Source of the DNA: an uncultured Prevotella sp. | Lineage (GTDB): Bacteria > Bacteroidota > Bacteroidia > Bacteroidales > Bacteroidaceae | Direction of reading: 5' to 3' | Length of the DNA: 64,000 nucleotides | NCBI GenBank assembly: GCA_944320675.1 | Contig: CALUIJ010000147.1 | Coordinates: forward strand, 62,001 to 126,000 | Translations under genes and position numbers: made by a program | Part shown: positions 38,344 to 47,678 of the stretch, in pieces | Layout of the letters: each line of letters begins with the position of its first letter | Position numbering within the stretch: the stretch's first letter is position 1 | Notes under the pieces: model-generated | Databases searched by the model: none | What the model saw: only the letters and a program-made list of their open reading frames with translations | Told to the model about the DNA's origin: nothing

Positions 38344-40374
38344 TCACCAGTCCCTGAACAACTCGAAACCGAAGCGGCAACCGAAACCGGCGAACTCAGT
38401 ATTGCGCATGGCCACGAACACGCCCATGGAGAAGAACCTGTTGGTAAATCCGTATCCGTATTCAACATAGGGGTATAAGTGTTCAACGACAAGCAGATTT
38501 GAATAAATGCGTTCCATCTCCATGAGCCGGCCAATATACGGTATGCGCGACAGGAACATCAACGGCGACTCGTAAGTTATGTTTGTCCGCACGTAATACT
38601 CCGACGCGTTATACCAGTTGCCGTTCAGCAGTTGGAATTCGCCCGTCCAGTCGTCGTTCCATCCGCCGGGTATGTTCTCTTCCCTGAAATTGACATAATC
38701 CAGGAAATAAGAATTGTCGCTCTTCGACGTGTAAAAGCCGCCGCCCAGCCTTAACGACAAGCTCCTCAACGTGCGCAGCCGTTTTTTCCATGACAAATCA
38801 AACTCGAAACGTTCATACTCCATATCGGCCTTGCCGGCCTTCACGCCACGTTCGTAATCGGTCGTTATTACCGCTCCCCTCCATCCTGCCGGACGGTATT
38901 GTATTTGCAACGACGGGGCGAACGAATAGTAAGACACCGGGCGGCCGGCAAGCTCGAAGCCGGTCTTGTCGACGGCTGAACGGCGGTGGAACACGAACGC
39001 CGGCTGCACGCTCCACTTGTCAGACAAGTCGTAATTGCCCGCGAACTTCACGTAAAAGTCCTTGAAATAGTCAAGGCTCATCCTGTCCCAGTCTATCGAG
39101 TCGAGCGTCTCGTTCTTTACCTGGTCCACGATGTTCGAGTTAGTTATACGGTTGCCGTTGCCTATCTCGACGCCGATAAAGCCGTTTCTGCTTTTGTCGT
39201 AATAGAACATTATCGGGACCCTGAAATAAAATTGCCGCTGCTTGAACGAATAGCCTGCGTTGAAACCTAACGACAAGTCGCTCTCGGCCGTGAACCTGTA
39301 GCTGCCGTTAAGTTCCAGCTTGTACGTTATGCCGCGCCTCCCGCTATAGCCGAGAGAGAGGGGATTGAGTATCGGCGAAACCCTGAACGCCCCTTTGTCT
39401 TCAACGCCGAAGCTGCCCCTTGTCCTGTTTACGACATAATCGCCGAACGAGTTCCAGAACACTCTTTTCCATACGTTTTCCTCCTTGCGGGCGGCAGCCG
39501 TGTCGGCCCGGGCCGCAATGGAGTCACTTGCGCCGTAAACGTCCCTTATATTACCGGGCAAGGGGGTGGGCCTGATTTCGTCCATCAGGCTCCTGTCATG
39601 TGAATCTACGATTGAATCGGGCAGGTAAACGGGATTGTCGTAAACTGAGTGGTATTCGGTTTTTATCTTGTTGCCGACGAAATGGAACGATGCTTCGATG
39701 TCGCAAGTCTTAGGCAGCAGCGAGCGCAAACCGTCCTTACCCATCACGGCCGTAATGTGGAACCCCACCATGTCGTACTCGCCGTTGAAGTCGATTTTCG
39801 CGACGCGCCCCGTCGTCCTGTCGACGATCGCTGAGCCGCTCACCAGCTGCGTGTTGTGCCTCTTCGGACGGAACACTATCTCCGCCCTGTCGGCCGTGAG
39901 CCGCGTCACGGCGTATCTGTAAAGCTTCACGTTGTAGCGGTGGAACGGTGACAGCAGTTGGTTGTCAAGTATCGTGACGGAGTAAACGTCGGGCATGAGA
40001 TACTTCATCATCGTCTCCATGGCGGTCTTGTGCCCCGGTATCGTGCCGACGTTCAACTGGCGCACCGCATGCTTTATCTTGTTGTCCTTTATGTAAATGG
40101 AGCTGTAGCTCTCGCCTGCGTATTCGCGCCGCCCGCGCGATATAGCGTACATCGACGGGACGGCCATGAGGGCGATGTTGCGCTTTTCGGTCTTAAGATA
40201 ATATCTCACGTATGCGTTCGTATGGATGCCGTCAGCCTTAAACGGTAAACTGCGCCGATAGTCCAACACGCGCCTTAGTATCAGCGAGTCAGACTCAGCC
40301 CCGGCATAGGCCGCAGCTACATGCAGCCATAAGCACACGGCGCACAATATGTATATGCTCCAGCCCGGTTTCAC
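38344..40374 (-). CDS. DUF5686 family outer-membrane protein
   Basis: This 676-residue protein has a signal peptide (residues 1-24) and an N-terminal domain typical of DUF5686 (RRSLPFKADGIHTNAYVRYYLK region). A long C-terminal half has alternating aromatic beta-strands and ends in RFGFELFRDW, consistent with a beta-barrel in the outer membrane. The family is common in Bacteroidetes; its function is not established. The start is a GTG, because a stop codon lies 12 bp upstream in frame. A -7-like TAAATTTG ends only 5 bp before it. It ends 25 bp before the helicase-nuclease gene. Confidence 0.82.
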   Translation of the reverse strand: MKPGWSIYILCAVCLWLHVAAAYAGAESDSLILRRVLDYRRSLPFKADGIHTNAYVRYYLKTEKRNIALMAVPSMYAISRGRREYAGESYSSIYIKDNKIKHAVRQLNVGTIPGHKTAMETMMKYLMPDVYSVTILDNQLLSPFHRYNVKLYRYAVTRLTADRAEIVFRPKRHNTQLVSGSAIVDRTTGRVAKIDFNGEYDMVGFHITAVMGKDGLRSLLPKTCDIEASFHFVGNKIKTEYHSVYDNPVYLPDSIVDSHDRSLMDEIRPTPLPGNIRDVYGASDSIAARADTAAARKEENVWKRVFWNSFGDYVVNRTRGSFGVEDKGAFRVSPILNPLSLGYSGRRGITYKLELNGSYRFTAESDLSLGFNAGYSFKQRQFYFRVPIMFYYDKSRNGFIGVEIGNGNRITNSNIVDQVKNETLDSIDWDRMSLDYFKDFYVKFAGNYDLSDKWSVQPAFVFHRRSAVDKTGFELAGRPVSYYSFAPSLQIQYRPAGWRGAVITTDYERGVKAGKADMEYERFEFDLSWKKRLRTLRSLSLRLGGGFYTSKSDNSYFLDYVNFREENIPGGWNDDWTGEFQLLNGNWYNASEYYVRTNITYESPLMFLSRIPYIGRLMEMERIYSNLLVVEHLYPYVEYGYGFTNRFFSMGVFVAMRNTEFAGFGCRFGFELFRDW

Positions 40375-40386
40375 GATGCAAATTTA

Positions 40387-41130
40387 GGTATAAATTTCGA
40401 TTTACATGCCAGAGCGTCAAGAAATAAATATTTTTTCTTCATGGCGGCACACCTCTTCAGGATATATGACATTTGTCAACAAAAGCGCACGGTTAAGTTA
40501 CAACTTGATTTCGCATGACGCTCCACAAGGGCTTCGTTTTGAAAAATCCGCCCATCGGGCGCGTATAAGCAAAAAGACGGTGTGCAAACCTAACGGCCAC
40601 GCAATAAGCATGTTACGCATTTTTCACCATTATTGTGCATGAAATCCATACGTAAAACCAATTGAAAAAGTAGTTTTCCGTCACATAAAAGCCGTTTCCT
40701 ACCTTGGCACAAGGCGTATCTTAGCGCGTAAAAGGCCGTAAATCCAACCACTAAAGGCCGTATTTTGACTCCCCATTGGCGGTTTTTCATCACGCGAAGG
40801 CTTACGTTTCATCCACAAAAGGCTTACGGGCCGGTTAGGAAAATCCTATTCCGCAAAAAAACACTGCAAACTTCAGTTTGACGTATTGACATTGTTCCAA
40901 AGGATTTTCCGTCATTGTGTCAATCCGAACTCATCATGATAAGGACGCTTCACGCCGCTTACACAAAACCGCAAACGATTCACCAACACCGAATTATCGC
41001 AAAATCCAAGCCCGAATCCGTGCAACGTGTCCTATCGCGGTTTGGACTAAACATGGACTAAACAGACTACTATGTCGGCAAACAAAGACCGGGTTATGCG
41101 GATATTCGGAATAAAAATATTACCTTTGTC
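40387..41130. other. Gene-poor intergenic stretch
   Basis: I see no supportable gene. Short open frames here lack family resemblance and start signals. The stretch contains aaaggc/ccgtat-rich words around 40680-40830 (a diverged version of the CTTTTGCA clusters) and an inverted pair GGAAAATCCT/AGGATTTTCC near 40838-40910. A direct pair tggactaaaca is near 41043-41060. Confidence 0.5.
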
Positions 41131-41167
41131 GGCGTTTGAGGATTTTTCAACTCATATCTGGAAACAC

Positions 41168-41311
41168 ATGCAAGACAAACAAGAGAACAAACGTCCAAGT
41201 TGGCGCGAACGCAATCCGAACACCGTACAGTGGATGAAGACAACCCTGAGCGGACTCATTGGCACATCGCTTGGCGTCATACAGACGTTCGGGACAGGAA
41301 TAAACAGGTGA
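41168..41311 (+). pseudogene. Truncated start of a small membrane protein (remnant)
   Basis: The frame gives 47 residues beginning MQDKQENKRPSWRERNPN, then WMKTTLSGLIGTSLGVIQTFG, which looks like the start of a membrane segment, and stops at once. It resembles the N-terminus of longer Bacteroidetes membrane proteins of unknown function, so I read it as a decayed or cut gene. A -7-like TACCTTTG (41121-41128) lies upstream. A family 4 repeat begins 34 bp after the stop. It could also be a genuine 47-residue protein. Confidence 0.45.
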
Positions 41312-41344
41312 GGCAGAGGCAAACGGCACTGATGCCTTAAACGC

Positions 41345-41421
41345 TTTAACCAAAATCGGTCGTCAGGCCAAAGAGTATGTTAAACAAGCATTTACGTTCT
41401 AATTACCGATTTGGGTTTAAC
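41345..41421. repeat. Dispersed repeat, family 4, short copy
   Basis: AACCAAAATCGGTCGTCAGGC and the inverse-matching CTAATTACCGATTTGGGTTT frame about 35 bp of inner sequence. The inside is shorter than in the copies at 32157 and 53801, suggesting internal deletion. Confidence 0.7.
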
Positions 41422-41478
41422 AAGTAATTTATAAATATGCCGGAAACTGGTTTATGACCGGCGTATGTCATATTAGGT

Positions 41479-44400
41479 ATGGATATTTCTGAATTATTGA
41501 AAACGTACGGCAAGTCGCAGCATACCGAGGCTTTACGCAGGATGATGGGCGACGCTTCGATAATGACCGGATACGTCAAAGGCTGCGTAGGCTCGGCGGC
41601 GGCGATGCTTTTCGCGTCGGTGGCCGACAAGGTGGACGGTGTATGCCTGTTCGTACTTGACGATGCCGAACAGGCAGGATACTTTTACCACGACCTGACC
41701 CAGATGTTGGGCAACAAGGACGTGCTCTTCTTCCCCTCGTCTTACCGCAGGCGGACTAAATACGGGCAGAGGGACGCGGCCAACGAGATACTCAGGACGG
41801 AGGTTATGGGACGGCTGTTGGAGCGCAACAAGGTTTCCGCAGCAGACGGCGGGCCGGATAGTGCCGGAAAAAGAAACGCGCTTTACATCGTGTCGTGCCC
41901 TGAGGCCATAGGCGAGTTGGTTGTGTCGCGCAAGAAGATGGACGAGCGCACGATAATGCTAAGCGTCGGCGGAACGCACGACATCGTGGAACTAGGAAAG
42001 CAGATGAGGGCTTTGGGGTTTGCCGAAGTCGATTATGTTTACGAGCCAGGCCAGTTCGCCCTACGCGGCAGCATCCTTGACGTGTTTTCGTACAGCAGCG
42101 AATACCCTTTCCGCATCGACTTTTTCGGCGACGAGATAGACTCAATAAGGACTTTTGAAGTGCAGAGCCAGTTGTCACGCGACAAAAGGGAAAGGATAGA
42201 GATTGTGCCTGAACTTGCACGGCTGGTAGACGAAAAGATGCCGTTCCTCGTTTTTTTGCCTAAAGACTCGATACTCATAATTAAGGATTATGCCTTCTGC
42301 CGCGAGAAGATCGACCAGGTTTACCGGGACGGCTTCGCACGCCAGGCTGTCAGCGAACGTCTTGAAGGACTGACGGAAATGGAACAACATGAGGCGGTAA
42401 AGGAGCTTAAGGCTGAAAACAGCCTCATCACGGGAGCACAATTCGCCGACAGCGCCGCAGGCCTGAGACGCATAGAGTTTGGTGATAAGCCAGAAGGCAC
42501 GCCGCAGGCCACAATAAAGCTCGACCTTTCAGCCCAACCGCTGTTCCACAAGAACTTCGACCTCCTTGCCCGTTCATTGGAAGATTACGTCCTGCAAGGT
42601 TATAAGATATACATCTTAGCCGACAGCCAGAAGCAAAACGAAAGGCTTAAGGAGATATTAAACAGCGGGGACTTAACGGCAACGGGCGGAGAACGTGGAT
42701 GTGGAAAGGCTTCGGCTTCGCGGCCGTCAGTCGTATTCACTCCCGTAAGCAAGACCGTCCACGCGGGATTCGCCGACAACAAGCTGAGAGCGTGCTTCTT
42801 CACCGACCATCAGATATTCGACCGTTTCCACAAGTACAGTCTACGTTCCGACGTAGCGAGGGCGGGCAAAATGGCATTGACCATGAAGGAGTTGCAGGAG
42901 ATGGAACCAGGCGACTATATCGTGCACGTCGACTTCGGCATAGGACGCTTCGCTGGACTGGTAAGGGTGCCGTCGGGCAACTCTTACCAAGAGGTGATAC
43001 GGATAATTTACCAAAACAACGACAAGGTTGACGTCAGCATCCACTCGCTGTATAAGATTTCAAAATACAAACGCAAGGATGCCGACACGCCGCCGCGGCT
43101 GAGCACCCTCGGCACGGGAGCTTGGGACAGGCTTAAGGAAAGGACTAAAAAGAAGATAAAGGACATAGCCCGCGACCTGATACGCCTGTATGCGGCGCGA
43201 AGGCACGAGCGGGGCTTCGCTTTCAGCCCGGACAACTTCATGCAGCACGAGCTTGAAGCGTCGTTCATGTATGAAGACACGCCCGACCAACTGAAAGCCA
43301 CCAACGACGTAAAGGCCGACATGGAGAGCCAACGCCCGATGGACCGCCTTGTATGCGGCGACGTAGGCTTCGGTAAGACGGAAGTGGCCGTGAGGGCGGC
43401 GTTCAAGGCCGCATGCGACTCGAAACAAGTCGCCGTACTCGTGCCGACCACCGTGCTCGCGTACCAACATTACCAGACTTTCTCCAAGCGCCTGAAAGAC
43501 CTACCCGTGCGTGTGGACTACCTTTCAAGGGCGCGCAGCGCTAAGAAGACCAAAGAAGTGCTTGCCGATCTGGAGTCAGGACGGATTGACATAATCATCG
43601 GTACGCACAAACTGATAGGTAAGACCGTCAAGTTCCACGACCTCGGACTTCTTATCATAGACGAAGAACAAAAGTTCGGCGTAGCCGTAAAGGAAAAGCT
43701 GAGGAAAATGAAGACCAACGTCGACACGCTGACTATGAGCGCCACGCCCATTCCGCGCACGTTGCAATTCTCGTTGATGGGCGCGCGCGACATGAGCATC
43801 ATACAGACTCCTCCGCCCAACAGGTATCCCGTATGCACGGAAGTCCACACGTTTGACAAGGAAGTTATTGCCGACGCGATAAACTTCGAGATGAGCCGCA
43901 ACGGCCAAGTGTTCTTCGTGCACGACCGCATAAACTCGCTGCCCGAGATTGCGGCCGTGATACGCAAATACGTACCCGACGCCCGCGTGGCCATCGGCCA
44001 CGGACAGATGAAACCCGAAGAACTTGAGAAAATCCTTATGGGCTTCATCAATTACGACTACGACGTGCTACTTTCCACGACGATAGTTGAAAACGGTATC
44101 GACATCAGTAATGCCAATACGATAATAATAAACGACGCGCACCGTTTCGGATTGTCAGACCTCCACCAAATGCGCGGCCGCGTAGGACGCAGCAACCGCA
44201 AGGCTTTCTGTTATCTGCTGGCGCCCCCCAAACACCTGCTTACCCAGGAAGCACGCAGGAGGCTCGAGGCGTTGGAGACGTTCTCGGAGCTTGGCAGCGG
44301 TTTTAACTTGTCAATGCAGGACTTAGACATCCGCGGAGCGGGCAACCTCTTGGGGGCCGAACAGAGCGGATTCATGGAAGACTTGGGTTATGAGACCTAC

Positions 44401-44961
44401 CAGAAGATATTGAACCAAGCGGTAACCGAGTTGAAGAATGACGAGTTCAGCGAGTTGTATGAGGCCGAGATGGCTGACGGACGCGAAGTTAGCGGTGATG
44501 AGTTTGTAGAGGACTGCGCGATAGAGAGCGACCTTGAAATGTACTTGCCCGACCAATACGTGCCGAGCAGCAGCGAAAGGATGCTGCTTTACCGCGAACT
44601 TGACAACATCACCGACGACGCGGGCCTTGCCCAATATAAGGCAAGGCTTGAAGACCGATTCGGCCCCGTGCCCCGCGAAGGTCTTGAACTTATGCAAGTC
44701 GTACCGCTACGCCGTCTTGGCAAAAGGCTGGGATGTGAGAAAATAATCTTGCGCCAAGGCCAAATGCGGATGCAGTTCGTGTCGAATCCGATGAGCGCTT
44801 ATTACAAGAGCAGCACATTCGACAAGGTGCTCAACTACATCGGAGCACACCCGCGGCAGTGCAACCTGAAAGAGATTGCCGGCAAAAGGATGATGGTTGT
44901 GTCAGGCATCGGCTCGGTGGAAGAAGCCGTAAGCACATTGAGGAATATGGATGTTAAATGA
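41479..44961 (+). CDS. mfd: Transcription-repair coupling factor Mfd
   Basis: Mfd removes RNA polymerase stalled at DNA damage and recruits UvrA. This 1160-residue protein has the UvrB-homology region (about 1-330, including GQFALRGSILDVFSY), the RNA-polymerase-interaction domain (PGDYIVHVDFGIGRFAGLV region near residue 475), and a RecG-like helicase: CGDVGFGKTEVAVRAAF, LLIIDEEQKFGV, MSATPIPRTLQFS, HGQM, TTIVENGIDIS and MRGRVGRS. A C-terminal TRCF domain ends the protein. UvrA is encoded in the same window, so both partners of coupled repair are present. Confidence 0.96.
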   Translation: MDISELLKTYGKSQHTEALRRMMGDASIMTGYVKGCVGSAAAMLFASVADKVDGVCLFVLDDAEQAGYFYHDLTQMLGNKDVLFFPSSYRRRTKYGQRDAANEILRTEVMGRLLERNKVSAADGGPDSAGKRNALYIVSCPEAIGELVVSRKKMDERTIMLSVGGTHDIVELGKQMRALGFAEVDYVYEPGQFALRGSILDVFSYSSEYPFRIDFFGDEIDSIRTFEVQSQLSRDKRERIEIVPELARLVDEKMPFLVFLPKDSILIIKDYAFCREKIDQVYRDGFARQAVSERLEGLTEMEQHEAVKELKAENSLITGAQFADSAAGLRRIEFGDKPEGTPQATIKLDLSAQPLFHKNFDLLARSLEDYVLQGYKIYILADSQKQNERLKEILNSGDLTATGGERGCGKASASRPSVVFTPVSKTVHAGFADNKLRACFFTDHQIFDRFHKYSLRSDVARAGKMALTMKELQEMEPGDYIVHVDFGIGRFAGLVRVPSGNSYQEVIRIIYQNNDKVDVSIHSLYKISKYKRKDADTPPRLSTLGTGAWDRLKERTKKKIKDIARDLIRLYAARRHERGFAFSPDNFMQHELEASFMYEDTPDQLKATNDVKADMESQRPMDRLVCGDVGFGKTEVAVRAAFKAACDSKQVAVLVPTTVLAYQHYQTFSKRLKDLPVRVDYLSRARSAKKTKEVLADLESGRIDIIIGTHKLIGKTVKFHDLGLLIIDEEQKFGVAVKEKLRKMKTNVDTLTMSATPIPRTLQFSLMGARDMSIIQTPPPNRYPVCTEVHTFDKEVIADAINFEMSRNGQVFFVHDRINSLPEIAAVIRKYVPDARVAIGHGQMKPEELEKILMGFINYDYDVLLSTTIVENGIDISNANTIIINDAHRFGLSDLHQMRGRVGRSNRKAFCYLLAPPKHLLTQEARRRLEALETFSELGSGFNLSMQDLDIRGAGNLLGAEQSGFMEDLGYETYQKILNQAVTELKNDEFSELYEAEMADGREVSGDEFVEDCAIESDLEMYLPDQYVPSSSERMLLYRELDNITDDAGLAQYKARLEDRFGPVPREGLELMQVVPLRRLGKRLGCEKIILRQGQMRMQFVSNPMSAYYKSSTFDKVLNYIGAHPRQCNLKEIAGKRMMVVSGIGSVEEAVSTLRNMDVK

Positions 44962-44962
44962 T

Positions 44963-45033
44963 AAAAGGGAAAGGAATTTGGTTAAGAATGCCTTATCGGC
45001 GGCACCTTAGTTCTTTACCGTTCCTTTCCCTTT
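44963..45033. terminator. Hairpin between convergent mfd and lipoprotein genes
   Basis: AAAGGGAAAGGAA (from 44965) is complementary to TTCCTTTCCCTTT (45021-45033). It begins 2 bp after the mfd stop codon. Confidence 0.65.
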
Positions 45034-45044
45034 GTCTCTATTTC

Positions 45045-45602
45045 TTACTTTCCGGCATTATCGGTTTTCCCTATAATCCTTGTAGGATTGTCATACGTTG
45101 CGTTTCTGGTCCATCTCCAGTCCCAGTCGTCGGAATAGTCCCAACCCCACTCGTAGTCGTTCCAATCAGGGGCGGCGGTCTTGCTCAGGTAAAACTCCAT
45201 CGGGTCGCCGTACTGACTCTCGATTATGCCTGAGAAATGATTTTCCGACAGCGAGTAATCATAAATGTAATAATAAGAATCGTCCTCATAAGAGTATATC
45301 TGTATGCGTCCGTTGCTTACCACCCATTGTATGTGGCTCGCAAAATAATCCCATGGAGCTCCCGAATAATAGTCGACCCAATACCCCGTGCCCGAATCAT
45401 AATGGTTAGGCGCGCGGTCGAACTGTATTACGGAATATGTAGACTGATATGTGTGCCCGTTCCACTGGGAATATACATACATATTGCCTTCCCATACGCC
45501 CCAAAGGGTATCGGCTATCTCATAATCCTCGTCGCAACCCACGAATGTAAACGGAACTGCGGCAAGCATGACTGTAATGAATATTGATTTAAACTTTTTC
45601 AT
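45045..45602 (-). CDS. Hypothetical lipoprotein rich in Tyr, Trp and Asp
   Basis: I do not recognise the family. The 185-residue product has a lipoprotein signal (MKKFKSIFITVMLAAVPFTF, then VGC with the lipid-modified Cys near residue 23). DEDYE after the Cys is typical of surface-exposed Bacteroidetes lipoproteins. The mature part has repeated aromatic-acidic stretches (YSYEDDSYYYIYDYS, DWNDYEWGWDYSDDW), a beta-rich pattern resembling small lipocalin-like lipoproteins. The ATG at 45602 is chosen because it gives the signal peptide. Confidence 0.75.
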   Translation of the reverse strand: MKKFKSIFITVMLAAVPFTFVGCDEDYEIADTLWGVWEGNMYVYSQWNGHTYQSTYSVIQFDRAPNHYDSGTGYWVDYYSGAPWDYFASHIQWVVSNGRIQIYSYEDDSYYYIYDYSLSENHFSGIIESQYGDPMEFYLSKTAAPDWNDYEWGWDYSDDWDWRWTRNATYDNPTRIIGKTDNAGK

Positions 45603-45624
45603 GACACGAACATTTATTTTTCTG

Positions 45625-45655
45625 CAAAGATAGTACTTATGGGTCACCCTGGCAA
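45625..45655 (-). promoter_or_regulatory. Promoter for the lipoprotein gene
   Basis: On the minus strand, TATCTTTG (45625-45632, followed by C) with CTTG, one mismatch from TTTG, after a 19-bp spacer at 45652-45655. The predicted leader is about 15 nt. Confidence 0.55.
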
Positions 45656-45760
45656 GTAGATTTCCATATACTTTAATAGGGTTTTCCCTATAATACTTTT
45701 CCGGTCGGATGTGGAATATTTTACCGACAACAACATTTTACGCAATTAAAGGCCGCAAAT

Positions 45761-45791
45761 TTTGTTTTGAAAAGCATTTTCGCTATCTTTG
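45761..45791 (+). promoter_or_regulatory. Promoter for the glutathione peroxidase gene
   Basis: TTTG (45761-45764), a 19-bp spacer and TATCTTTG (45784-45791, followed by C) are a full consensus. The start near 45798 leaves a leader of about 100 nt before the ATG at 45900. Confidence 0.75.
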
Positions 45792-45899
45792 CACAAGTTA
45801 TGCGGCAGACCGGCGTTAATACAAGCGGAAGCAACGGCGGTTTTTACGGCATGACCCAAAGACATCAATGGAATTAAAAGTTCATTAAAAACACAGAAG

Positions 45900-46451
45900 A
45901 TGAAAACAATTTATGATTTTACTGTCAAGGACAGGAAAGGCAAAGACGTATCATTGAAAGAATACGCCAACGAGGTTCTGCTCATTGTCAATACCGCGAC
46001 GAAGTGCGGTTTCACGCCCCAGTATGAGGAGTTGGAGAAACTCTACGAGAAGCACCGTGGCGAAGCTTTCACCATACTTGACTTCCCATGCAACCAATTC
46101 GGCCAACAGGCGCCTGGTACAGACGAGTCGATTCACGAGTTCTGCAAGCTGACATACGGAACGGAATTTCCACGCTTCAAGAAAATCAAGGTGAACGGGG
46201 AGGACGCCGATCCTCTCTACAAGTTCCTTACAAGCCAGAAAGGCTTCGCCGGATGGGACGAGGCGCACCCGTTGACACACATACTCGACCAGATGCTGTC
46301 AAAAGAAGACCCCGATTATAAGAGCAAACCCGACATCAAGTGGAACTTCACGAAGTTCCTTGTTGACAAGAAAGGAATGGTTGTGGCACGCTTCGAGCCG
46401 ACAGAGAAAATAGAGAACATAGAGAAACAGATAATAGAACTATTGAAATAA
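45900..46451 (+). CDS. Glutathione peroxidase family protein, thioredoxin-dependent type
   Basis: This 183-residue peroxidase has the catalytic Cys36 in TATKCGFTP (Cys, not selenocysteine), Gln66 in FPCNQFG and the Trp-Asn pair in KWNFTKF. Cys82 in EFCKLTYG sits where the thioredoxin-dependent members, such as yeast Gpx3, have their resolving cysteine. It should therefore reduce peroxides with electrons from thioredoxin rather than glutathione. The next gene encodes thioredoxin reductase, which fits. It has its own promoter with a leader of about 100 nt. Confidence 0.93.
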   Translation: MKTIYDFTVKDRKGKDVSLKEYANEVLLIVNTATKCGFTPQYEELEKLYEKHRGEAFTILDFPCNQFGQQAPGTDESIHEFCKLTYGTEFPRFKKIKVNGEDADPLYKFLTSQKGFAGWDEAHPLTHILDQMLSKEDPDYKSKPDIKWNFTKFLVDKKGMVVARFEPTEKIENIEKQIIELLK

Positions 46452-46465
46452 TAACAAGCAATGGG

Positions 46466-46529
46466 AAATGAGCAATGAATAATCTGAATAGTACCTTTAC
46501 TTTAAATTCATATTATTCATTGCTCATTT
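46466..46529 (+). repeat. Hairpin between the peroxidase gene and trxB
   Basis: AAATGAGCAATGAATAAT (46466-46483) is a perfect inverse of ATTATTCATTGCTCATTT (46512-46529). It may end most transcripts after the peroxidase gene or protect the mRNA end. Confidence 0.7.
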
Positions 46530-46547
46530 TTCATTTATATTTTTACT

Positions 46548-47498
46548 ATGGAACAACAAGAAAGAGTGCGCTGCCTGATAGTAGGCAGCGGGCCGGCAGG
46601 ATATACTGCGGCCATCTACGCCGCAAGGGCGAATCTCAACCCCGTTGTGTATTGCGGCCTTCAGACAGGCGGACAGCTTACGCAAACCACTGTAGTTGAA
46701 AACTTCCCCGGCTATCCGGAGGGCGTTGACGGAAACCAAATGATGCTCGACTTCCGCGCCCAAGCCGAACGTTTCGGCACAGACATACGTGACGGCATAA
46801 TCGTTAAAGCCGACTTCGGGCAAGCTCCTTACACGCTGACAACGGACGACGGCCATACGATAACGGCCGACACGGTCATCATCGCAACGGGAGCGTCGGC
46901 AAAATATCTCGGTTTGGCAGACGAGGAAAAATACAAGGGCGAAGGAGTGTCGGCATGCGCCACGTGCGACGGCTTCTTCTATCGGAAAAAGACGGTAGCC
47001 GTTGTGGGCGGAGGCGATACGGCATGCGAAGAAGCCTTGTATTTGGCAGGACTCGCCAAGAAAGTCTACATGATCGTAAGGAAACCTTTCCTTCGTGCGT
47101 CGGAAGTCATGCAACGCCGTGTAAAAGAAGCCGAGAACATAGAAATACTCTTCGAGCACAACACAATAGGGCTTTACGGCAACAACGGCGTAGAGGGGGC
47201 ACACCTTGTGAAACGTCTCGGACAAGCCGACGAAGAAAGGTACGACCTGCCTATCGACGGTTTCTTTCTTGCCATAGGCCATAAGCCTAACAGCGACGTG
47301 TTCAAACCTTGGCTTGATACGGACGAGACAGGATATATAATCACCGAGCCCGGCACTCCGCGTACAAAGGTGCCTGGAGTATTCGCCGCAGGCGACGTTG
47401 CCGACCCTCATTACCGCCAGGCCATAACGGCTGCCGCCAGCGGTTGCCGCGCAGCCATCGAAGCTGACAGATACCTAAGGGAACACAACATCGTTTAA
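46548..47498 (+). CDS. trxB: Thioredoxin-disulfide reductase
   Basis: TrxB transfers electrons from NADPH through FAD to thioredoxin. This 316-residue protein has the FAD motif VGSGPAGYTA (12-21), the redox pair CATC (Cys137 and Cys140), the NADPH motif GGGDTACEEALYL and the closing VFAAGDV. All functional sites are complete and the length is normal. It follows the thioredoxin-dependent peroxidase gene in the same direction, 96 bp away across a hairpin. The two may form one oxidative-defence unit. Confidence 0.95.
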   Translation: MEQQERVRCLIVGSGPAGYTAAIYAARANLNPVVYCGLQTGGQLTQTTVVENFPGYPEGVDGNQMMLDFRAQAERFGTDIRDGIIVKADFGQAPYTLTTDDGHTITADTVIIATGASAKYLGLADEEKYKGEGVSACATCDGFFYRKKTVAVVGGGDTACEEALYLAGLAKKVYMIVRKPFLRASEVMQRRVKEAENIEILFEHNTIGLYGNNGVEGAHLVKRLGQADEERYDLPIDGFFLAIGHKPNSDVFKPWLDTDETGYIITEPGTPRTKVPGVFAAGDVADPHYRQAITAAASGCRAAIEADRYLREHNIV

Positions 47499-47512
47499 AA
47501 TGTGATACGATG

Positions 47513-47678
47513 GTGTGTCAAAATGGAGTTAATGGGAATTAGACGCTTCGTGTCGGAGTTACCAGGAGTCAACGGACAAATCCAAGTTGTTGAGATTCAA
47601 GGTGTTATCCGTTAACTTCGGCGAGTGAAACGAGCCTAATTCCAATTAACTCCTGATTACTTCTTAATTTTGATACAC
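47513..47678. repeat. Palindromic dispersed repeat, family 3, copy 2 (best conserved)
   Basis: The ends are near-perfect inverted repeats (GTGTGTCAAAAT / ATTTTGATACAC, then GGAGTTAATGGGAATTAG with its inverse), surrounding the shared core. The right end runs into the symporter gene and encodes its last residues, CIKIKK. Confidence 0.8.

Noticed and set aside
40917..41114. A 65-codon open frame in the gene-poor stretch before mfd
   Set aside because: It has no start signal, family resemblance or promoter; repeated words in the region suggest non-coding sequence.
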